From the NCBI RefSeq assembly GCF_019802255.1, contig NZ_JAHYSS010000011.1, positions 1 to 64,000 of the forward strand: DNA of 64,000 nucleotides, given 5' to 3'. Numbering within the stretch: position 1 is the first letter of the stretch; each line of letters starts with the position of its first letter. The position numbers were made by a program, and so were the translations under genes. Positions 59,437-64,000 of this stretch are shown here, piece after piece. The notes beneath the pieces were generated by a model. The model had not been told where the DNA came from and made no database searches. It worked only from the letters and a program-made list of their open reading frames with translations. The DNA comes from Pedobacter polysacchareus (GTDB lineage Bacteria; Bacteroidota; Bacteroidia; Sphingobacteriales; Sphingobacteriaceae).

Positions 59437-59444
59437 TATATTTA
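59437..59444 (+). promoter_or_regulatory. Promoter -7 box of the S41 peptidase gene
   Basis: TATATTTA differs from TAnnTTTG at the last base. It lies 21 bases before the ATG at 59466 and overlaps the alternative TTG start at 59433, which argues against that start. Confidence 0.4.
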
Positions 59445-59465
59445 GCAAAACCAAATCTCGCCTCT

Positions 59466-61208
59466 ATGCTCAAAGGAAATTATCTGCTCATCTTTCTATT
59501 TGCCCTATCTTTAAATGTACAAGCCCAATTGACGGATTCTACGGATCGGAATAAAAAGGCAAATCTGGACAAAGAATTTCTAACAGGTTCCAAGATCGTA
59601 CTTGATCAACCAAGTACTTTTCAAATCAGCAACCTGGAAGTACTGGCTAAAGTATGGGGTTTTTTAAAGTATCACCATCCGGCGATTGCAAAAGGGGATT
59701 ACAACTGGGATTTCGAACTTTTTAGAATTACACCTCAGTTATTAGCTGTTAAGAGTCTTAAGGAGAGGAATAAACTGATTTTTAAGTGGATCGATGCTTT
59801 AGGTGTATTTGAAAATGAGAAAGCCATCAGACCGGTTAGAGAGCAGATAAAATACGAGCTAAATTTTGACTGGTTTAAGTCCAGCAAGTTCAGTCCCGAA
59901 CTATTTAGCCAGCTAAATGCGATCAAAAATGCAGATCGGACTGCAGAAAGCTATTATGTGAAAATGTATGATGCAGAAACACCTGTCGCTATTTTCAAAA
60001 ATGAAGGTGATTACAGTAGTTTTAAATACCCGGATGCCGGTTACCGTTTGCTGGGTTTATTCAAATTCTGGAACTGTTACGAATATTTTTCTCCCTATAG
60101 AAACTTACTGGACAAACCATGGTCTGGAATACTCAAGGAATACATCCCTAAATTGATTGCTGCAAAGAACGAGCTGGATTATAAACTGACCATCGCTGCA
60201 TTGATCGCAGAAACGCAGGATTCCCATTCCGACATTTCTCCTTATGATATGGCTTTCAGAAGCTTTTACGGTACATTGACACCGAAAATTACCATTACTT
60301 TTGTCGACGAGCAAGCTGTGGTGACAAACAGTACGGAGGAGGGAAGCTTGAGTGTCTTAAAGAAAGGAGATTTGATTCAAAGCATCAACAATGTTCCAGT
60401 CTCAAAACTAATGAAAGAAAAGCTGCCATATATCAGCGCCTCTAACTTCGCTACTCAATTGAGAAAGCTAACGACCATTTTGTTGAGAACCAATGATACG
60501 TTGATGCAGGTTAGCTTTATCCGTGACGATAAACCAGAACAGCTCAGCTTGAAATGTTATCCATTCAACCGTCGGGAAAAGCGGGCAGCGCCTGTAGATT
60601 CCGGCTTTAAAATGATCAAAAAAGACATCGCTTATATTCATGCCAGCAGGATAGAAACGAGGCTTAAATCGGTGATGCCAATGGCGATGCAGACAAAAGG
60701 CATGATTCTAGACCTGAGAACTTATCCTAAGCCCACCAGTTTTGCCTGGGATCTGGCGAAATACATTTTCAATGCGCCGAAAGAAGTAGCGAGATATACC
60801 GCTGGAAGTACAGAAATACCGGGCCTGTTCAGCTATATGCCTGGTGATTATATGGCGCAGGTGAGGATCGGAGTAGCGAATGAAAGTCCTTATCTGGGGA
60901 AAATCATTGTTTTGGTTAATGAAGAAACGCAGAGTCTGGGGGAATTGTCTGCCATGGCTTTGCGCGCCGGTCCAAATACGATCATTGTTGGCAGTCAAAC
61001 TGCCGGAGCAGATGGTTCAGTAGGAATGCCAGTGACTTTCCCTGGTGGAATTGCCACAGGATTTACCCAGATTGGCGTTTATTATCCAGACGGAAAAGAG
61101 ACACAAAGGATAGGTATTGTACCAGATGTGAAGGTTAAACCTAGCGTCAAGGGCATTAAAGAAGGGCGTGATGAAATTCTGGAGAAAGCCATTTCTTTAC
61201 TAAACTAG
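59466..61208 (+). CDS. S41-family (C-terminal processing-type) peptidase
   Basis: Secreted protease of 580 residues with a signal peptide ending near VQAQ. A central PDZ-like region (about 270-335, SVLKKGDLIQSINNVPVSKL) is followed by the S41 protease core (about 370-575). The nucleophile is Ser490 in TQSLGE, and GSQTAGADGSVG downstream forms the conserved glycine-rich block. The N-terminal 250 residues are helical and specific to this subgroup. It probably degrades or trims proteins in the periplasm. Confidence 0.88.
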   Translation: MLKGNYLLIFLFALSLNVQAQLTDSTDRNKKANLDKEFLTGSKIVLDQPSTFQISNLEVLAKVWGFLKYHHPAIAKGDYNWDFELFRITPQLLAVKSLKERNKLIFKWIDALGVFENEKAIRPVREQIKYELNFDWFKSSKFSPELFSQLNAIKNADRTAESYYVKMYDAETPVAIFKNEGDYSSFKYPDAGYRLLGLFKFWNCYEYFSPYRNLLDKPWSGILKEYIPKLIAAKNELDYKLTIAALIAETQDSHSDISPYDMAFRSFYGTLTPKITITFVDEQAVVTNSTEEGSLSVLKKGDLIQSINNVPVSKLMKEKLPYISASNFATQLRKLTTILLRTNDTLMQVSFIRDDKPEQLSLKCYPFNRREKRAAPVDSGFKMIKKDIAYIHASRIETRLKSVMPMAMQTKGMILDLRTYPKPTSFAWDLAKYIFNAPKEVARYTAGSTEIPGLFSYMPGDYMAQVRIGVANESPYLGKIIVLVNEETQSLGELSAMALRAGPNTIIVGSQTAGADGSVGMPVTFPGGIATGFTQIGVYYPDGKETQRIGIVPDVKVKPSVKGIKEGRDEILEKAISLLN

Positions 61209-61221
61209 TAGAACCGACAGT

Positions 61222-62091
61222 TTATTTTTGAAGCTGACAGGTCAGGTATTCCGAAGCATCATATAGCCAAACCAGCTGCTGCTGTTCCAGTGATATTTTG
61301 TGGATCAGCCGCCCAGGTGTTTCACCAGACAAGCTGTTAAATTGTTTGATGAAATGCGCTTGGTCGTAAAACTGATGCTGATAGGCTATGGCCGTTAAAT
61401 CTAATTTTTTTGAGTATTTAATCGCATCTAAGGCTTTGCGGAACCGAAGCGTTTGCAAGTATTTTTTCGGGCTTTGGCCAACCTCAGCCATGAAAATCCG
61501 GTACAGTGTAGAAACATTGATGTTCATCTCTTTAGCGAGTTGTTCCACTTGTAGTTCTTGCGGTAATGGACTGTGGATGTGGCGCAGTAATTTACCCAAT
61601 GTCATCTCATTTCTTTGCCTGATGATATTTTTAACCAGGAGCTCTTCCAGGATAGCCACTCTTTTGGCCTGATTATCGGCTGCAAATAATTGTACTAGAA
61701 CCGATGAATCTTCCTTAAAAATCCTTTCAAATGGGTGATCATCCTCCAGCAATGCGGCATAACGTTCTTTTGTAAATGCAGTTAGCGCCCCGGGATGAAA
61801 AATGATGCATATTTGATCTACCTCCGCACGAATGTCTACCTGGAAAGGTTGCTGATGGAAGGCGTAAATGCGGCTGCTAAATTTTCCGACTCCTTTATTC
61901 AGGATGCACCTGTTTTCTGTAGCGTTTTTGAGGTAACTGATTCGGTTATTCTGATATAGCGCAAGGCACAAATTGGTATTGGGGAAAGTCGTATAATGGA
62001 TGGGATGACCATTAGTATGGTTAAAAAAGATGTAGCACTGAATTAATTCTTTTAAGATAGGGTTATAACTATTGCTGATGACAGTCTGCAT
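61222..62091 (-). CDS. AraC-family transcription regulator
   Basis: Regulator of 289 residues with an N-terminal cupin-like sensor part (about 1-150) of the DUF6597-like type and a C-terminal AraC DNA-binding domain (about 165-265: VEQLAKEMNINVSTLYRIFMAEVGQSPKKYL and YDQAHFIKQFNSLSGETPGR). Unlike the fragment at 57475, it is full-length. It is convergent with the S41 peptidase gene (13 bases apart) and divergent from an acyltransferase gene, which may be its target. Confidence 0.9.
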   Translation of the reverse strand: MQTVISNSYNPILKELIQCYIFFNHTNGHPIHYTTFPNTNLCLALYQNNRISYLKNATENRCILNKGVGKFSSRIYAFHQQPFQVDIRAEVDQICIIFHPGALTAFTKERYAALLEDDHPFERIFKEDSSVLVQLFAADNQAKRVAILEELLVKNIIRQRNEMTLGKLLRHIHSPLPQELQVEQLAKEMNINVSTLYRIFMAEVGQSPKKYLQTLRFRKALDAIKYSKKLDLTAIAYQHQFYDQAHFIKQFNSLSGETPGRLIHKISLEQQQLVWLYDASEYLTCQLQK

Positions 62092-62313
62092 CTTATTTAA
62101 TTTGGAAAGGGCTAATTTATGTTTTTCTGGAAATTAAACAACATTGATTGTCAATTCTCCTGTAAAAGAAGGTTCATCAGGTTAAAAGACCCTTGCAACT
62201 TCCCTTAATCTTTCCTTTAACGCATTGAAAATATATTATATGTTTTAGTTTTAATAAAGATGGCGTGTTGATTATCTCTTTGTTTAATAGTACATTAGTG
62301 TGAATATCCCAAA

Positions 62314-63513
62314 ATGAATCAAACCCTAAACTATGCGCCTTCCGCCGAAGAACCAACGGCAGTAAGTGCTAAATCTTTTCAAATCACAGCTCATAAAGTA
62401 GAGTACCTCTCTTCATTAACCGCTTTACGTGGGATCGCAGCGTTGCTCGTTGCTGTATTTCATTTTGAAATGGCGGTTGCCCGCTTTGTTCCTGCTGCCC
62501 AATCTATGTTTTTTGAAAAGTGCTACCTGATGGTGGATCTGTTTTTTATCATGAGTGGTTTCATTATGATGCATGTATACAGCAGGGAATTTAAGCAGAA
62601 AATACAGCCAGACACCTTGAAAAAGTTCCTTGTCGCACGTTTTGCGAGGGTTTATCCGCTGCATATATTCTCACTGCTCCTGCTGGTCGTAATTGTACGC
62701 TGGCTCACAGATTGGGGCAATCCACCAATTATCCTGGAACAGCCAGCAGATATTTTACCGAACATCTTTCTACTGCATTCCTTTGGCCTTACCCATATCT
62801 ATTCCTGGAATATTCCATCCTGGAGCATCAGTGCTGAATTTGCAGCTTACCTTTTGTTTCCAGTAATTGCACTATTCATTAATAAAAAAAGAGCACTTGC
62901 TGTGCTGGTATTCACGGTGTTGATCGTAACGGCCTATTATTCGATTATGTACCTGCTTCCGCGGGTAAACCCAATAAATCCGGCGATACCCGTTCCTCAT
63001 AACCTAAATACGACGTTCGACTACGGTTATATCCGGGGGATAGCTGGTTTTACAACGGGTGTGCTTGTATACCTGGTTTACGAATCACGAGCAATTAGAA
63101 AAGCATTTTCCTCTGATACCGCTTCCCTGCTGATCATTGCTGGGATCATCCTGTCATTGCATTTTGCACTGAATGATGGAATTACAGTTTTTCTATTCGC
63201 TATCCTTGTGCTTAGTTTTACAGCAAACACGGGTAAGATTGCAGATTTCTGCAAGGGGAAATTCATGCAGTTTTTAGGGAATATTTCTTACTCCGTTTAC
63301 CTCATGCAAATTTTTCTGCAAGAGCCATTTTCACATGGTGCGTATTTGCCGGGGACTACAGGGATAGGGAGAGGCAAACAGAATATTGATTTTTCTCTTG
63401 GACTGATGTATTGTATCGTTTACCTTATCTTACTTATTTTGATTTCTTATGTCACTTATCGATGGGTAGAAGGGCCTAGTCGGAGGTTTATAAACCGGAT
63501 TTGGGGGAAATAA
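62314..63513 (+). CDS. Acyltransferase family 3 membrane protein
   Basis: Integral membrane protein of 399 residues with about ten helices. After a 30-residue cytoplasmic start comes LTALRGIAALLVAVFHFEM (about 35-53), with the Arg and His of the acyltransferase 3 active site, and DLFFIMSGFIM. It probably acylates a cell-surface sugar. It is the third family member in the window. The AraC regulator gene is divergent to it, 222 bases away. Confidence 0.9.
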   Translation: MNQTLNYAPSAEEPTAVSAKSFQITAHKVEYLSSLTALRGIAALLVAVFHFEMAVARFVPAAQSMFFEKCYLMVDLFFIMSGFIMMHVYSREFKQKIQPDTLKKFLVARFARVYPLHIFSLLLLVVIVRWLTDWGNPPIILEQPADILPNIFLLHSFGLTHIYSWNIPSWSISAEFAAYLLFPVIALFINKKRALAVLVFTVLIVTAYYSIMYLLPRVNPINPAIPVPHNLNTTFDYGYIRGIAGFTTGVLVYLVYESRAIRKAFSSDTASLLIIAGIILSLHFALNDGITVFLFAILVLSFTANTGKIADFCKGKFMQFLGNISYSVYLMQIFLQEPFSHGAYLPGTTGIGRGKQNIDFSLGLMYCIVYLILLILISYVTYRWVEGPSRRFINRIWGK

Positions 63514-63591
63514 TTATTTAATAATTAGGTATCCCTGTAGGATTTACAAAACTTAGAGTGTAATTTCAATATTTTAAATATAGTGAAATAC

Positions 63592-64000
63592 ATGACCTTA
63601 AAAACGATTTCCTTTACCTTGACTGCGCTTCTTATTTTTCTGGGTTCGATGTCCTCGCAATTATTTGCACAATCAGTTCCGCCAATTTCTAAGGCCCTGG
63701 CTGATAAAATCAAACAGGTTGAAAATGGCCTGGTTCCCTGGGCAAAGCATCAGGATTCCCGGAGCTATTCTCTTGAAGAAAGAATGACGAAATACAATGT
63801 GAATGGGTTGAGTATTGTAGTCATTAAAAACTATAAAATTGACTGGGCAAAAGGTTATGGCTGGGCTAATGTGGCGCAGAAAAAGCCAGTAACTACTAGT
63901 ACGATATTTCAAGCTGGATCGGTCAGTAAATCATTAAATGGAGTGGCTATTTTGAAATTGGTTCAAGAGAAAAAACTCGATTTATATGCAGATATCAATG
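63592..64000 (+). CDS. Serine hydrolase of the class C beta-lactamase fold, 3' end outside the window
   Basis: The visible 136 codons start at ATG 63592 and show a signal peptide ending near LFAQS, a helical linker, the first beta strands (GLSIVVIKNYKIDWAKGYGWA) and the nucleophile motif Ser110-Val-Ser-Lys113. The frame is open to the right edge, so most of the domain is not seen. It resembles the hydrolase at 56293 in fold but not closely in sequence. Confidence 0.88.
   Translation, partial: MTLKTISFTLTALLIFLGSMSSQLFAQSVPPISKALADKIKQVENGLVPWAKHQDSRSYSLEERMTKYNVNGLSIVVIKNYKIDWAKGYGWANVAQKKPVTTSTIFQAGSVSKSLNGVAILKLVQEKKLDLYADIN

Noticed and set aside
1..64000. CRISPR array, rRNA or complete insertion sequence
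   Set aside because: No regularly spaced repeats, rRNA sequence or transposase were found; the only mobile-element gene is the integrase at the left edge.

Overview
The window looks like chromosome of a Bacteroidota species, most probably Sphingobacteriaceae (Pedobacter-like). The reasons are moderate GC, TonB-dependent receptors with carboxypeptidase-like N-terminal domains, two FecI/FecR-type sigma/anti-sigma pairs, family-20 and family-95-like glycosidases, MocR and WYL regulators, and Bacteroidota promoter -7 boxes (TAnnTTTG) in many intergenic regions. The genus is inferred from gene content, not measured.

Left edge (1-1.4 kb): a tyrosine recombinase gene lies beside the 3' end of tRNA-Lys(UUU), as at the end of an integrated element. 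Its frame breaks in mid-domain at bases that look like the 5' end of a group II intron running off the window. Then comes map (methionine aminopeptidase).

2.7-11.7 kb is an iron/siderophore locus: ECF sigma factor, unusual FecR-like anti-sigma, DUF4374 lipoprotein, TonB receptor, second DUF4374 lipoprotein and a PepSY membrane protein. The receptor-lipoprotein-PepSY order matches the XusABC xenosiderophore system of Bacteroides. A Fur-like palindrome sits in the sigma gene promoter, and one promoter-like pattern occurs before both the anti-sigma and the receptor gene. A small acidic protein and a lone siderophore/B12-type substrate-binding lipoprotein follow.

11.9-23 kb: an acyltransferase, a class A beta-lactamase, a DoxX-like protein, a lipoprotein, a saccharopine-dehydrogenase-like oxidoreductase, and a drug-efflux operon in which the RND pump and the outer-membrane factor are one 1515-residue ORF. 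23-34 kb: an OMP_b-brl_3 receptor, a two-gene operon of a PLP enzyme and a flavin monooxygenase fused to a DsbA/SpxH-like domain, a PAS/GAF kinase with response regulator, a TPR protein, an STM3941-like protein and a class V PLP enzyme.

34.5-45.7 kb: a GH95-like glycosidase, small unknowns, a GH20 hexosaminidase with a LacI-type palindrome upstream, a cobalamin riboswitch controlling a beta-propeller lipoprotein (BtuG-like by context), and a copper P-type ATPase. 45.7-64 kb: a divergent MocR/GNAT pair with repeat operators, a second sigma/FecR/STN-receptor set, an overlapping acyltransferase-LytS-LytTR cassette, an HTH-membrane protein, serine hydrolases, an AraC fragment, a WYL regulator facing DinB, an S41 peptidase, an AraC regulator, a third acyltransferase, and a serine hydrolase cut by the right edge.

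The main themes are envelope nutrient uptake (iron, B12, glycans), envelope stress and efflux, and cell-surface modification. No CRISPR array, complete insertion sequence or rRNA was seen. The most unusual points are the interrupted integrase, the twin-propeller siderophore locus with its shared promoter pattern, the RND-OMF fusion with an embedded lipobox, and the flavoenzyme-DsbA fusion.
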